A stretch of DNA of 64,000 nucleotides from Chryseobacterium sp. W4I1 (GTDB taxonomy: Bacteria; Bacteroidota; Bacteroidia; Flavobacteriales; Weeksellaceae), in assembly GCF_030816115.1 (NCBI RefSeq), contig NZ_JAUSXQ010000001.1, positions 3,286,001-3,350,000 of the forward strand, written 5' to 3'. Positions 8,773-18,117 of this stretch are shown here, one piece after another. Made by a program: the position numbers and the translations under genes. Position 1 is the first letter of the stretch. Every line of letters starts with the position of its first letter. The notes beneath the pieces are model-generated. The model had not been told where the DNA came from. It did not search any database and worked only from the letters and a program-made list of their open reading frames with translations.

Positions 8773-8979
8773 ATGAACAAGATAAAAATTCATGCTGATA
8801 AAAAAAACTTAATCACAATCCATAGTCTCATTTATCTCGTATATCAATATAAACCAATAAATAATATTATGGAGACATTACTACATCACTTTGGTAATGA
8901 TTACATGATCTTTTTTTCGTGCGACCTTTATGATGATCAAATGATAATACCAGAAACGTATATTGCAGCTTTGATTTAA
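8773..8979 (+). CDS. Small ORF, doubtful
   Basis: A 68-codon open frame starting at ATG in the otherwise empty 627-bp space between tuf and the RND operon (8528-9154). I recognise no family. The protein is rich in Ile, Tyr and His, with no signal peptide or clear membrane segment, and I see no convincing promoter or ribosome-binding site. It may be chance in AT-rich DNA. Apart from this, the tuf promoters and the hairpin at 9097, I see nothing else in this space. Confidence 0.2.
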   Translation: MNKIKIHADKKNLITIHSLIYLVYQYKPINNIMETLLHHFGNDYMIFFSCDLYDDQMIIPETYIAALI

Positions 8980-9096
8980 GGCTTACAACCTAACCATAAT
9001 GGATTGCAACAGCAATTCCCAATTGTCATGATTTTGGGAAAGCTTTGCAGTGTAACTATAATTTTAAAAGACTCATAATTATTATTTCGATAAGAG

Positions 9097-9129
9097 GAAG
9101 GGCGGAAAAACATAGTTTTTCCGCCCTTC
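9097..9129 (-). terminator. Hairpin after the RND efflux operon
   Basis: A perfect 14-bp inverted repeat (9097-9110 with 9116-9129, loop CATAG) begins 26 bp after the stop of the pump gene. On the minus strand the stem carries A and T tracts but no separate U run follows, so termination is likely but not textbook. Confidence 0.7.
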
Positions 9130-9154
9130 GCATAATATAAAAGTAGAATAAAAG

Positions 9155-12100
9155 TTAAATCTGCTGGGACTTTTTCGTCCTGTTGAATATCCAGAATATA
9201 ATCGGGAAGATCAATAAGGTTAATACAGTTGCCGTAATCAGCCCTCCGATGATCACAATAGCCAAAGGTTTTTGAGATTCTGAACCAATTCCTGTAGACA
9301 GCGCTGCAGGCATTAATCCTATTGAAGCCATCAGTGCGGTCATAATAACGGGACGGGTTCTGGATTTTACTCCATTGAGGATCGCATTATCCAAAGTAAG
9401 GCCATCTTTTACATTCTGATGGAACTCTGTAATGAGGATCACCCCGTTCTGGATACAGATCCCAAGTAGAGCGATCATTCCAACTCCGGCGGAAATTCCA
9501 AAGTTCATTCCGGTAAGGTGCAGGGCAATAATTCCCCCTATGAGTGCAAAAGGCACATTCGCCAATACCAGTAATGAGTCTCGCATGTTTCCAAAAAGGA
9601 TAAAGAGTAAGAAGAAAATCCCCAGAATACTGATGGGAACTACCTGCGCCAGTCTGTGTGAAGCTCTCTGCTGGTTTTCAAACTGACCTGTCCATCCGAT
9701 GGAATAACCGTCGGGAAGATCAACCTTAGCCACTTTTTTCTGTGCATCAGCGATCGTACTTCCCAAATCCCGGTCACGAATCGAGAATTTAACGCCGATA
9801 TATCTTTTAATATCATCTCTGTAAATGAATGCAGCTCCGTTATCTTTTACAATGGTACTGATCTCTTTCAGTGGAATCTTTGCTCCATCCTGTGTAGGAA
9901 CCATTAATGAAGCGATATCATTCTCATCTTTTCTGTATTCCTGGGAATATCGGAGGCGAATCGGGAATTTTCTTTCTCCGTCAAACATTTCTGAAGCTGT
10001 TTTTCCTCCAAAAGCCATTTCCAGCACAGATTGTGCATCATCCGGCATCACTCCGTAAGCGGCCATCTTATCCCTGTCCAGCACCACGCTTACTTCCGGC
10101 TGGCCTATGTTTTTAATGATTCCAGGGTCTTTTACTCCGTCTACATCTTTGATCTGTTTTAAGACCTCATCAGCTAATTTGTCCAGTGTTTCGAGGTTAT
10201 CACCATAAATCTTGATTCCGTTTTCTGCTTTAAAGCCGGCTACAGCTTCTGCCACGTTATCTGAAATCGGCTGGGAATAATTAAATGTAATTCCCTGGTA
10301 GCTTCGGAGCTTTTTATCTATTTCTTCAATTAATCCTTCATAGCTTATGTTCCGTTTCCATTCTTCTTTAGGCTTCAGATTGACGGCAAACTGTACAAAT
10401 CCAAATCCGTTCGGGTCTGTCCCGTCATTGCTTCGTCCTGTCTGGGCAAGAACATCTGTAACTTCCGGAAAGCTCATAATATCTTTTTTCAGGAGGTCTG
10501 CTGTTTTCAAAGATTCTTTTAATGAGGAGCTCATCGGCATTTCTGCAGTGATCCACAATGAACCTTCATTCAGTTGCGGCAGGAATTCTGTTCCTAAAAA
10601 TTTCCCTGAAAATAAAGTTACCAACATAAAGGAAACAGCAACAATTAAGCTCATTTTCTTATGTTTAAAGGTATAGTTGAAGCCTTTCAATACAATTCTG
10701 TCCCAGAAATTCACAAACGGGTTGTTTTTTTCTTTTACATTTTTATTTAACAGAAGATGCGAAAGGACAGGAACCAAAGTCAAGGTGAATATCAATGCGC
10801 CTATTAGAGCAAATCCTAAAGTAAATGCTAACGGTGAGAACATTTTTCCTTCTACTTTCTGGAATGAGAAAATAGGGATCAGGGATGTGATGATAATAAG
10901 TTTAGAAAAGAAGATCGCTTTTCCCAAACCTGTTCCGGTCTGTTTGATCCAGCCTCCTTTTGAAAGTTTATTAAATTTTTCTGTTCCATATTTGAGTGCT
11001 TTGTGGTCGAGCATTACAAAAAGTCCTTCCACCATGACGACGGCTCCGTCAATAATGATCCCGAAATCTACGGCTCCCAATGAAAGCAGGTTGGCGCTCA
11101 TCCCGGCCAGTTTCAGGCATAAAAATGCAAACAGCAGCGACAGTGGAATAATAATGGAAACAATAAAGGTCGTTCGCCAGTCTGCCATAAAGATCAGGAC
11201 GATCACGGTAACCAGAATAATTCCCTCGATCAGATTGTGCATTACGGTGTGTGTCGTAAAATCCATCAGGTTGTCACGGTCATAGAAAGTCACCATTTTG
11301 ACATCTTTCGGAAGTATTTTTTCATTAAGCTCTTTGATTTTAGCTTTTACTCCAACCAGAACTTCCCTTGGGTTCTCCCCTTTTCTCATTACCACGATTC
11401 CTTCTACCGTATCTTCATGTTTATTCAGACCGGCCTGCCCTACTCTCGGCATAGAACTTTCATGGACATCTGCAACATATCTTACCAGTACCGGGTTTCC
11501 ACTGTCATTCTGGATGGTTATATTTCCTATATCTGCTACGGATTTTACAAGACCTATTCCTCTAACTACGTAGGCCTGGCCGTTTTTCTCAATAACATCA
11601 CCACCGACATTTAAATTACTTTTGGTAACAGCATCATACACCTGCAGCGGCGTCAGATTGTATTTATCCAAAGCTCTGGGATCAATACTTAATTCAAAAA
11701 TTTTATCCTGACCTCCAAAAACATTAATATCCGCTACCCCCGGAACACCTCTCAGTGCTCGCTCGATTACCCAGTTCTGCAGGGTCAGCAGTTCCCGGGA
11801 ATCCTTTGTTTTACTCTCCAGTGTATATCTGAAAATTTCCCCGGTAGGCCCATAGGGTGGCTGAACTTCCGGATCTACCTCATCAGGAAGGCTTACGGTT
11901 CTTAATTGGTTATTGACCTGATTTCTGGCGAAAGTATCATCCACCCCATCGTCAAAAAGAATTTTTACAATGGAAAGACCAAACATGGTGGTACTTCTCA
12001 CACTGGTTTTCTTCTGAACCGGGCTCATGGCTAACTCGATGGGCGTAGTGACAAAACGTTCCACTTCTTCTGCGCTCCGTCCATTCCATTGGGTTATAAT

Positions 12101-12253
12101 GACAATCTGGGTATTGGTAACATCCGGGAATGCTTCAATAGGCATATTTTTGAAGCTTATAAAACCTGCAATGGCCAAAATAGCTACCCAGATAAAGGTA
12201 AATGCTTTATTTTTTAGCGAGAAAGCAATTATATTTTTAATGAATTTATTCAT
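9155..12253 (-). CDS. Heavy-metal efflux RND pump (CzcA/CusA family)
   Basis: Inner-membrane proton-driven pump of the heavy-metal RND family, working with the adaptor and TolC-type channel encoded upstream. The 1032 residues have the family length. Seen: N-terminal helix, the FPDVTNTQIVI and EEVERFVTTPIE motifs of CzcA proteins, and the TM4 motif GAVDFGIIIDGAVVMVE with D396, D402 and E409, matching the proton-relay residues of CzcA. The region around 560-680 lacks an obvious copper-type methionine triad, so divalent cations (Co, Zn, Cd, Ni) are more likely than Cu/Ag; this is inference. It follows the adaptor gene after a 235-bp AT-rich gap. Confidence 0.92.
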   Translation of the reverse strand: MNKFIKNIIAFSLKNKAFTFIWVAILAIAGFISFKNMPIEAFPDVTNTQIVIITQWNGRSAEEVERFVTTPIELAMSPVQKKTSVRSTTMFGLSIVKILFDDGVDDTFARNQVNNQLRTVSLPDEVDPEVQPPYGPTGEIFRYTLESKTKDSRELLTLQNWVIERALRGVPGVADINVFGGQDKIFELSIDPRALDKYNLTPLQVYDAVTKSNLNVGGDVIEKNGQAYVVRGIGLVKSVADIGNITIQNDSGNPVLVRYVADVHESSMPRVGQAGLNKHEDTVEGIVVMRKGENPREVLVGVKAKIKELNEKILPKDVKMVTFYDRDNLMDFTTHTVMHNLIEGIILVTVIVLIFMADWRTTFIVSIIIPLSLLFAFLCLKLAGMSANLLSLGAVDFGIIIDGAVVMVEGLFVMLDHKALKYGTEKFNKLSKGGWIKQTGTGLGKAIFFSKLIIITSLIPIFSFQKVEGKMFSPLAFTLGFALIGALIFTLTLVPVLSHLLLNKNVKEKNNPFVNFWDRIVLKGFNYTFKHKKMSLIVAVSFMLVTLFSGKFLGTEFLPQLNEGSLWITAEMPMSSSLKESLKTADLLKKDIMSFPEVTDVLAQTGRSNDGTDPNGFGFVQFAVNLKPKEEWKRNISYEGLIEEIDKKLRSYQGITFNYSQPISDNVAEAVAGFKAENGIKIYGDNLETLDKLADEVLKQIKDVDGVKDPGIIKNIGQPEVSVVLDRDKMAAYGVMPDDAQSVLEMAFGGKTASEMFDGERKFPIRLRYSQEYRKDENDIASLMVPTQDGAKIPLKEISTIVKDNGAAFIYRDDIKRYIGVKFSIRDRDLGSTIADAQKKVAKVDLPDGYSIGWTGQFENQQRASHRLAQVVPISILGIFFLLFILFGNMRDSLLVLANVPFALIGGIIALHLTGMNFGISAGVGMIALLGICIQNGVILITEFHQNVKDGLTLDNAILNGVKSRTRPVIMTALMASIGLMPAALSTGIGSESQKPLAIVIIGGLITATVLTLLIFPIIFWIFNRTKKSQQI

Positions 12254-12488
12254 GATAGATTAAATTGATGACCTAAAAAAGCCGTTGAAAGAAATAGGTA
12301 GAAGAAATTTATTTTGATAGTCTAAACATTAAGAATATTGAAAGGGTAAAGAACAGTGAAATGATTTTCAAGCAAATTTTAATAATAAAGAATGCTTAAA
12401 TATCTTCAGATGTTTTCTTAATAGAGCTTAACTTCTTATTCTAAGGTTATTAATGTTTTTAATATTTCAAATTATATTCAAAATAAAA

Positions 12489-13574
12489 TCAGCTATTCAG
12501 AGAGCGGTAGATCAGCAGCTGATTGTTAGTGATTACTTCTTCTCCTTCAGACAATCCTCCGGCAACATAAGTAACATCTCCTACCTGTTTTAATATTTTT
12601 ATTTCTTTAACTTTTATATCGGTTCTGGATTTGAAAACCACCACAAAACTTCTGTTATCATCAAAAATAACAGCTTTTGAAGGTACTGTAAGCGCTGTAT
12701 TGGTTTCAGAACTTGAAACTTTGATGGTTGCTTTACTTTCCGGAATCAATAAACCATTGGCGTTATCCAGCACTACTCTTGCCTGCATGGAATTGGTTTC
12801 AGGATCAATAATCTTGAATATTTTATCAATTCTTCCATCAAAAATTTTATCCGGATATGAGAGTGTGGAAACCTGAGCTTTCATTCCCAGATTTATTTTT
12901 TCGATATCAGCTTCATTGACGTTCATGATCGCCCATACGTTTGTTGTATTGGCCACATCAAAAATATTTTCACTTCTGTCACTTCTCAGTTGCATGTCTT
13001 TGTTGATATTCTTTTGAACAATATATCCGCTGATAGGAGCTACCACACTGTAGATATTTCCTTTCTTCACATTATAAACTGTACTTACGGCTGTGGCTCT
13101 CTGCATCTGATCCTGGGCTTTCTGCACGACGCTTTTGGCTTCAAGGACTTCTCTTTCTGTATTCAGTTTGCCTTCGTACATTTCTTTGGCAACACGGAGG
13201 TTATTTTGGGCAACCACAAGGTCTGTCTTTGCATCGCTTACATCTTTCTGAACTTCGGCCAGCTCTGTACTTCTGATCGTAGCCAGCACCTGTCCTTTTC
13301 TCACGTAATCTCCAAGTTCTGCATTTACGCTTAAAACATTTCCGCCTACCAAAGGGTATACATCGATATAACTGTTTTTATCTGCAGAAATTTTACCGTA
13401 AAAACTATATTGATCTTCTACGCTTTTTCTTTCCACTTTTGCTAAAGAGATAGAGCTGAGCATCGTATTACTCAGTTCAAAACCTTTTTTTGCCTGAGGA
13501 GTTTTTTCTTCTTCTTTTTTCGCACATGACAACAGAGACAAGGCTATCAGTATAGGTATTATATATTTTTTCAT
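12489..13574 (-). CDS. RND efflux periplasmic adaptor lipoprotein
   Basis: Membrane-fusion protein (CzcB/CusB type) bridging the inner-membrane pump and outer-membrane channel. 361 residues with a lipoprotein signal (LSLLSC, Cys about 17) for anchoring in a membrane. The order is the expected one: barrel-sandwich lipoyl half-motifs (GGNVLSVNAELGDYVRKGQV; VVAPISGYIVQ) flanking an alpha-helical hairpin (about 108-165), then beta-barrel and membrane-proximal domains. It starts 3 bp after the channel gene, so translation is probably coupled. Confidence 0.92.
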   Translation of the reverse strand: MKKYIIPILIALSLLSCAKKEEEKTPQAKKGFELSNTMLSSISLAKVERKSVEDQYSFYGKISADKNSYIDVYPLVGGNVLSVNAELGDYVRKGQVLATIRSTELAEVQKDVSDAKTDLVVAQNNLRVAKEMYEGKLNTEREVLEAKSVVQKAQDQMQRATAVSTVYNVKKGNIYSVVAPISGYIVQKNINKDMQLRSDRSENIFDVANTTNVWAIMNVNEADIEKINLGMKAQVSTLSYPDKIFDGRIDKIFKIIDPETNSMQARVVLDNANGLLIPESKATIKVSSSETNTALTVPSKAVIFDDNRSFVVVFKSRTDIKVKEIKILKQVGDVTYVAGGLSEGEEVITNNQLLIYRSLNS

Positions 13575-13577
13575 TGC

Positions 13578-14819
13578 TTAATAGAAGATTTTTGTTTGTA
13601 TGAGTTGATTAAGTTGTTCTGCAGACTGCATAATCTCGTTTTTCATATCGAAGATCTGAAGTGCTGTTTCCCTATAGCTGTCCATAAAATCCGTAAATTC
13701 TATAAGGTTGATATTTCCTTTTCTGAAATTTTTCAGCATTCCGTCGTAAACCAGTTCCATATTAATAAGGTCTGTGGTTTTGATTTCTGCAAGCTGATCA
13801 TATTGACTTTTCCAGGTTTTATAGGCGGCCTGAACTTTAGTTTCAAGGTTCAGTTTCTGGTAATCGGCATTTTTCTGGTTTTGCTGGATCGCATAATTGG
13901 CTTTTTCCACATTCCCCTGATTGGATTTCCATAGCGGAATTGGTATTCCGACCATTAGATTGACCTCATTTTTGAAGGTTCCTCCATTTTGATCCCATCC
14001 GGCTCCAACATTCAGATCGGGAACATTCAGGGATTTCTGCCACTGGGAATACAGTTTACTGTTATCAATTAATTTTAGAAAATAAAGATAGTCTGCATTA
14101 TTTTCCAATGCCTTTTTCTTTAATTCATCCTCATCTCCGAAAGGTTGTGCGGCAAGAATTTCTTTAGCTTCAGCATCAGAAAGTTGGGGTTCTATATCAT
14201 CAGAAACTCCGGTGAGTACTTTTAAATTCTGTTCAAATTCAAGAATATTCTTATTGATCCCAAGTTTATCATTATTGAGCTGAATCACTAAACTTTGGAG
14301 CCTGACTTCGTCTTTAAGGGAAACGTTTCCCTTCGCAGACTGGACACGATAAGCACTAAGGAGATCATTCATATATCCCAACTGTTTATTCGTATTGTCC
14401 AGTTTCAGCTTTTCATAATATAAGTTGAAGTAACCGGCATGTAATTGGGTTCTCAGATCTACCAGAAGTTGTGAAAACTGAAGCTGGGCCAGCTCCTTGT
14501 TTGATTTCGCAAAAGCAATTTCATTTTTCTTTTTTCCACCTATGTAGATCAGCTGGGTTACCTGCGCTCCTTTAGCACTGCCTATATCAAAGACCTTTTT
14601 GGCTTCAGGATTATAGGCATTAATCTGCCCGCTCAGTTGTGGAAGCTCCCAAATCTTAGCCTGCAGAATATCTGCATCAGCCATATTGATGTTGTATTGT
14701 TCTGCAAGCAACTGAAGATTATTTTTTTGAAATGCCTCTTCACAGTCTGAAAGCGACATTTGCTGCTGTCCTGCCATGAATGAGGAAATGGCAATCAACA
14801 GCCCTGCAATTCTGTTCAT
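13578..14819 (-). CDS. TolC-family outer-membrane efflux channel
   Basis: Outer-membrane channel (CzcC type) of the tripartite metal pump. 413 residues, a signal peptide (about 1-17), then two related halves of long amphipathic helices rich in Ala, Gln, Asn and Leu, as in outer membrane efflux proteins; the motif LNVGAGWDQNGG begins the second half's strand region. First gene of the channel-adaptor-pump operon, and 194 bp downstream of the sensor kinase gene. Confidence 0.9.
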   Translation of the reverse strand: MNRIAGLLIAISSFMAGQQQMSLSDCEEAFQKNNLQLLAEQYNINMADADILQAKIWELPQLSGQINAYNPEAKKVFDIGSAKGAQVTQLIYIGGKKKNEIAFAKSNKELAQLQFSQLLVDLRTQLHAGYFNLYYEKLKLDNTNKQLGYMNDLLSAYRVQSAKGNVSLKDEVRLQSLVIQLNNDKLGINKNILEFEQNLKVLTGVSDDIEPQLSDAEAKEILAAQPFGDEDELKKKALENNADYLYFLKLIDNSKLYSQWQKSLNVPDLNVGAGWDQNGGTFKNEVNLMVGIPIPLWKSNQGNVEKANYAIQQNQKNADYQKLNLETKVQAAYKTWKSQYDQLAEIKTTDLINMELVYDGMLKNFRKGNINLIEFTDFMDSYRETALQIFDMKNEIMQSAEQLNQLIQTKIFY

Positions 14820-15013
14820 TCTATCTTTATTTATAGGACAAAATTGGCATTATACGATTAAAAAGGCCTTAAATGAGCCTTAAAAAAAAATTAAATTTGG
14901 TTCAGGAATATTGATAAATGCTATATTTATGAGAGAATTGATTGAAATTTTACGGCTCTTAAATTATTAGATTAAAAAATAATTATGCCCCAAGCAAGCG
15001 CTAAATAAATTAA

Positions 15014-16384
15014 CTAAAGTTGCTTATTAAAGATGATGCTGAAATTATTAGTGTGATCAGCAGGAGATGAATATCTGATTTGTGCCCCATGATATTCCAG
15101 AATTCTTTTAACAATCCTTAGACCAAGACCGGACCCTGAAATATTTTGAGAATTATTCCCCCGCATAAAAGCTTCAAATAATTTGGACTGCTCTTCTTCC
15201 GGGATCGTATTTCCGTGGGACGTCACGTCAACTCTAAGCTGATCGTTTGTTTCTGTTATTAAAACATTTACTTCCGTATCATCAGAATATACGGCTGCAT
15301 TTTTAAAGAGGTTAATAAAGACAATCACCAGCAAAGACTGGATCCCATTGATCGTTAGCAGAGCATTTTCCGAAGTGTCTTCAGAGATCAGAAAATCAAG
15401 CTTCAGAGCCGGATAACTTTTTTCTACCGCTTCGAACGCTTCAAATATAACTTCATCAATTCTTACCTCTTCATAAATGGTCTGAATATTCTCTTTGTCA
15501 AATTTCGTAAGCAGCAAAAGGGAATTGGTAAGATCAGAAAGCTGATAGACATCTTTCTGAATCTGTTTCAGAGAGATCAATGTCTCGGGGGAATGCACCC
15601 CAAAATTAATCAGGTTTTCCAACTGAAATGCCATTCTTGTAATGGGAGTCCTGATCTCATGTGAGGCACTTGCCGTAAAATCTTTCTGTGACTGAAAAAC
15701 ATCATCCAGCCTTGTGATCATCGTATTAAAAGATTTTGCCAAAACATTGATCTCATCATTCGACTGCTGAACAGGGATCTGCTTCGTAAGTTTATGGGCT
15801 GTAACTTCAGAAATTTCGGTATTCAGATCTTCTAAAGGGCGGAGAAACTGTCCCATAAAGTAATAACTGAAAAAGCCAATCAAAAGCGTACTCATCACAT
15901 AGGCCGTGATCAGAAGGTATTTAAGGTATTCAAGTTTCGATTTACCATTGGTATCAAAAGCACTGGTAAGGATATAATAATTTTCGCCATTGATGTTCCG
16001 GAGGGCGGCATAGATCTCAGGAACCGTTTTCTCCGTATAAATGATCTTTTTTTCATCCAATTCTTTCAGAAGAGCACTGTCCCATGTTACATTGCGGTCT
16101 TTGATCGTGCTGTAGATTAATTCTTTATCGCTGTTAAAAATCAAGATCGTTTCATCGAGAAGGATATTATCCGAGTTTTCATTAAAAAATACCGGGGCTT
16201 CTTCTTCGAAATCTTTAGACTTTGAAATAAAGTGAGAAGTAAATTCGAGACGCTGCCTGAATCTTTCTTTAAATTCATCTCTTCTAAAATCATTAAAAGA
16301 CATATAGATCACCGCCATCACCATTGCAAAAAGCAGGGAAAAAGCGATACTTATCGTTAATGCTATCTTTCTTTTTAAGGACAT
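15014..16384 (-). CDS. Sensor histidine kinase with HAMP domain
   Basis: Membrane sensor of a two-component system. 456 residues: TM1 (about 8-30), periplasmic sensor region (about 31-155), TM2 (about 156-178), HAMP (about 179-231), the HisKA phosphoacceptor box ASASHEIRTPITR with H242, and an ATPase domain with the N box (VIFINLFKNAAVYS) and GSGLGLRIVKRIL. It abuts the response-regulator gene. The arrangement resembles CusS-type kinases next to metal-efflux operons, suggesting the adjacent pump as target; the signal sensed is not known. Confidence 0.92.
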   Translation of the reverse strand: MSLKRKIALTISIAFSLLFAMVMAVIYMSFNDFRRDEFKERFRQRLEFTSHFISKSKDFEEEAPVFFNENSDNILLDETILIFNSDKELIYSTIKDRNVTWDSALLKELDEKKIIYTEKTVPEIYAALRNINGENYYILTSAFDTNGKSKLEYLKYLLITAYVMSTLLIGFFSYYFMGQFLRPLEDLNTEISEVTAHKLTKQIPVQQSNDEINVLAKSFNTMITRLDDVFQSQKDFTASASHEIRTPITRMAFQLENLINFGVHSPETLISLKQIQKDVYQLSDLTNSLLLLTKFDKENIQTIYEEVRIDEVIFEAFEAVEKSYPALKLDFLISEDTSENALLTINGIQSLLVIVFINLFKNAAVYSDDTEVNVLITETNDQLRVDVTSHGNTIPEEEQSKLFEAFMRGNNSQNISGSGLGLRIVKRILEYHGAQIRYSSPADHTNNFSIIFNKQL

Positions 16385-17065
16385 CTACAATGTACTGAGG
16401 TAATATCCGAAACCGGAGCGGGTATGAATAAGTTTAAGTTTAAAATCTTTATCGATCTTTTTTCTCAAAAAATTGATGTAGACTTCTACGGTATTGGTGT
16501 TCGTATTGAAATTATGCTCCCATACGTGTTCTGTAATCTGCTGCTTGGAAACGGTTCTTCCTTGGGCTTCGGCAAGATAAACCAACAATTGAAATTCTTT
16601 TAAGGTAAGTGCTATTTCATTGCCTGCTCTATAGACTTTCTGCTCTGTTTTATTGATAATAAGGTCATCTATCCTGATAATATCCTGATCCGTAGTATCA
16701 GATGGCGTCTTTCTTCTCAAGAGTGAATTCATTCTCAGCAGAAGCTCTTCAAACTGAAAAGGTTTCACCAGATAGTCGTCTGCAAGTCTGGTAAACGCAT
16801 CTTTTTTATCGGAAATATCTCCGTAGGCCGAAATGATGATGATGGGTGTGCTTTTATCAAAAGACCGGATCGTCTGGCAGACATCAAGTCCGTTTATCTT
16901 CGGTACATTAATATCCAGCAGATACAGATCGTATGTGTTATTCTTGATTTGACGGAGAAAGGTTTCACCATCATAAATTTTATCACAGGTAAAGCTGTTT
17001 GACTCTAAAAATCTGCTGAGTTCCGCTGAGAGAATAAGGTCATCTTCCAATAAAAGAATATTCAT
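16385..17065 (-). CDS. OmpR-family response regulator
   Basis: DNA-binding response regulator partnered with the kinase that starts at the next base. 226 residues from the ATG at 17065: receiver domain with the acidic pair EDD, phosphoacceptor D51 (LYLLDINVP) and K101 (YLVKPF), then a winged-helix domain (about 125-226; LTLKEFQLLVYLAEAQGRTVSKQ spans its recognition region, ending RSGFGYYL). Length and layout match CusR/CopR-type regulators, which control metal-efflux genes like those downstream. A TTG one codon upstream is possible but less likely. Confidence 0.92.
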   Translation of the reverse strand: MNILLLEDDLILSAELSRFLESNSFTCDKIYDGETFLRQIKNNTYDLYLLDINVPKINGLDVCQTIRSFDKSTPIIIISAYGDISDKKDAFTRLADDYLVKPFQFEELLLRMNSLLRRKTPSDTTDQDIIRIDDLIINKTEQKVYRAGNEIALTLKEFQLLVYLAEAQGRTVSKQQITEHVWEHNFNTNTNTVEVYINFLRKKIDKDFKLKLIHTRSGFGYYLSTL

Positions 17066-17282
17066 CAAAATATATTTAATACGAATTTAACAAAAATTTA
17101 TGTTTCTGCCCCAATGCATTGAAAACAGATCTATAGATTTAATTAAATTTTAAGCTAAATTTTGTACAGAAAAAGAGAATTAAGATAGTTTTTTATACTA
17201 GATACTAAGAAAGGAACGAATAAAATTAATATACAATTCAGCCAGCGAAGGTTCCTATAAAATTCCTTACATCACGTCAGGC

Positions 17283-17310
17283 AAAAAAAAATCCCGAAAT
17301 AAATTCGGGA
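17283..17310 (-). terminator. Terminator after the tRNA array
   Basis: A 7-bp stem (TCCCGAA 17292-17298 with TTCGGGA 17304-17310) and a T9 run on the minus strand, 9 nt after tRNA-Thr(GGT). It ends the tRNA transcript, so tuf is not co-transcribed with the tRNAs here. Confidence 0.85.
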
Positions 17311-17318
17311 AATTTGAG

Positions 17319-17390
17319 AGCCAACTACGGGACTTGAACCCGTGACCTCTTCCTTACCAAGGAAGCACTCTACCGCTGAGCTAAGTCGGC
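17319..17390 (-). tRNA. tRNA-Thr (GGT anticodon)
   Basis: A 72-nt cloverleaf; acceptor GCCGACT/AGTTGGC with one G-U pair, anticodon loop TTGGTAA giving GGT, T loop TTCAAGT. It is the last tRNA of the array before the terminator. Confidence 0.95.
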
Positions 17391-17433
17391 ACTAACTAAA
17401 AAAATCACACTAAAATAAGCGTGATTTTCTTTG

Positions 17434-17506
17434 AGCGGAAGACGAGGGTCGAACTCGCGACATTCAGCTTGGAAGGCTGACGCTCTACCAACTGAGCTAC
17501 TTCCGC
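17434..17506 (-). tRNA. tRNA-Gly (TCC anticodon), copy A
   Basis: Acceptor GCGGAAG/CTTCCGC, anticodon loop CTTCCAA giving TCC. The gene sequence is identical to copy B at 17859-17931. It lies downstream of an internal promoter. Confidence 0.95.
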
Positions 17507-17540
17507 AATTTTGTTTCCAAAACTATTGGTAAACGCTTTG

Positions 17541-17571
17541 CAAACTTAGGAAAATCCATTTAAATCTGCAA
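17541..17571 (-). promoter_or_regulatory. Internal promoter before tRNA-Gly copy A
   Basis: On the minus strand, TTG (17569-17571), a 20-nt spacer and TAAGTTTG (17541-17548). The same arrangement recurs in the second tRNA block at 17965-17995, although the spacer sequences have diverged. Confidence 0.55.
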
Positions 17572-17592
17572 TATTTTTTTTAATATAAAATG

Positions 17593-17673
17593 TGGGGAGA
17601 GCAGGATTCGAACCTGCGAAGCCGAAGCAACTGAGTTACAGTCAGTCCCATTTAGCCACTCTGGAATCTCCCC
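17593..17673 (-). tRNA. tRNA-Tyr (GTA anticodon), copy A
   Basis: An 81-nt long-variable-arm tRNA; acceptor GGGGAGA/TCTCCCC, anticodon GTA in CTGTAAC, T arm with GGTTCGAATCC, discriminator A. It differs from copy B by a paired change in the acceptor stem. Confidence 0.95.
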
Positions 17674-17693
17674 AGACATATTATATTAAATTG

Positions 17694-17767
17694 AGCCTCC
17701 AGAGGGACTCGAACCCACGACCTGCTGATTACAAATCAGCTGCTCTAGCCAACTGAGCTATGGAGGC
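17694..17767 (-). tRNA. tRNA-Thr (TGT anticodon), copy A
   Basis: A 74-nt tRNA; acceptor GCCTCCA/TGGAGGC, anticodon loop TTTGTAA giving TGT. Sequence identical to copy B at 18118-18191. First gene of the inner Thr-Tyr-Gly block. Confidence 0.95.
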
Positions 17768-17858
17768 AATTTAATAAAAACTGAAAGCTTCAGAGAGACT
17801 CTACTCTGTGCTGCATCAGCAGTTAAAAAAAATCACGCCTAAAACTGGTGTGAAATTG

Positions 17859-17931
17859 AGCGGAAGACGAGGGTCGAACTCGCGACATTCAGCTTGGAAG
17901 GCTGACGCTCTACCAACTGAGCTACTTCCGC
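17859..17931 (-). tRNA. tRNA-Gly (TCC anticodon), copy B
   Basis: Same 73-nt sequence as copy A (acceptor GCGGAAG, anticodon TCC). It ends the outer Thr-Tyr-Gly block. Confidence 0.95.
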
Positions 17932-17964
17932 AATTTTGTTTCCAAAATCATTGGTAACGGTCTG

Positions 17965-17995
17965 CAAATCTAAGAAAACTTCTTGAAACCCGCAA
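17965..17995 (-). promoter_or_regulatory. Internal promoter before tRNA-Gly copy B
   Basis: On the minus strand, TTG (17993-17995), a 20-nt spacer and TAGATTTG (17965-17972), matching the element before copy A in position and spacing. Confidence 0.55.
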
Positions 17996-18017
17996 GACTT
18001 TTTTTAAATATAAATTG

Positions 18018-18098
18018 TGGGAAGAGCAGGATTCGAACCTGCGAAGCCGAAGCAACTGAGTTACAGTCAGTCCCATTTAGCCACTCTGGAATCTTCCC
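18018..18098 (-). tRNA. tRNA-Tyr (GTA anticodon), copy B
   Basis: 81 nt; acceptor GGGAAGA/TCTTCCC, anticodon GTA. Compared with copy A the fourth acceptor pair is A-U instead of G-C, with both sides changed, so the stem is kept. Confidence 0.95.
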
Positions 18099-18117
18099 AA
18101 AAGTTTATATTAAAGAG

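Noticed and set aside
10677..11285. 202-codon plus-strand frame inside the RND pump gene
   Set aside because: It is antisense to a well-conserved pump region with intact motifs and has no family features.
17399..17431. Hairpin-like AAAATCAC/GTGATTTT between tRNA-Thr(GGT) and tRNA-Gly
   Set aside because: It may be a processing or weak termination site, but the array continues past it; not called as a terminator.
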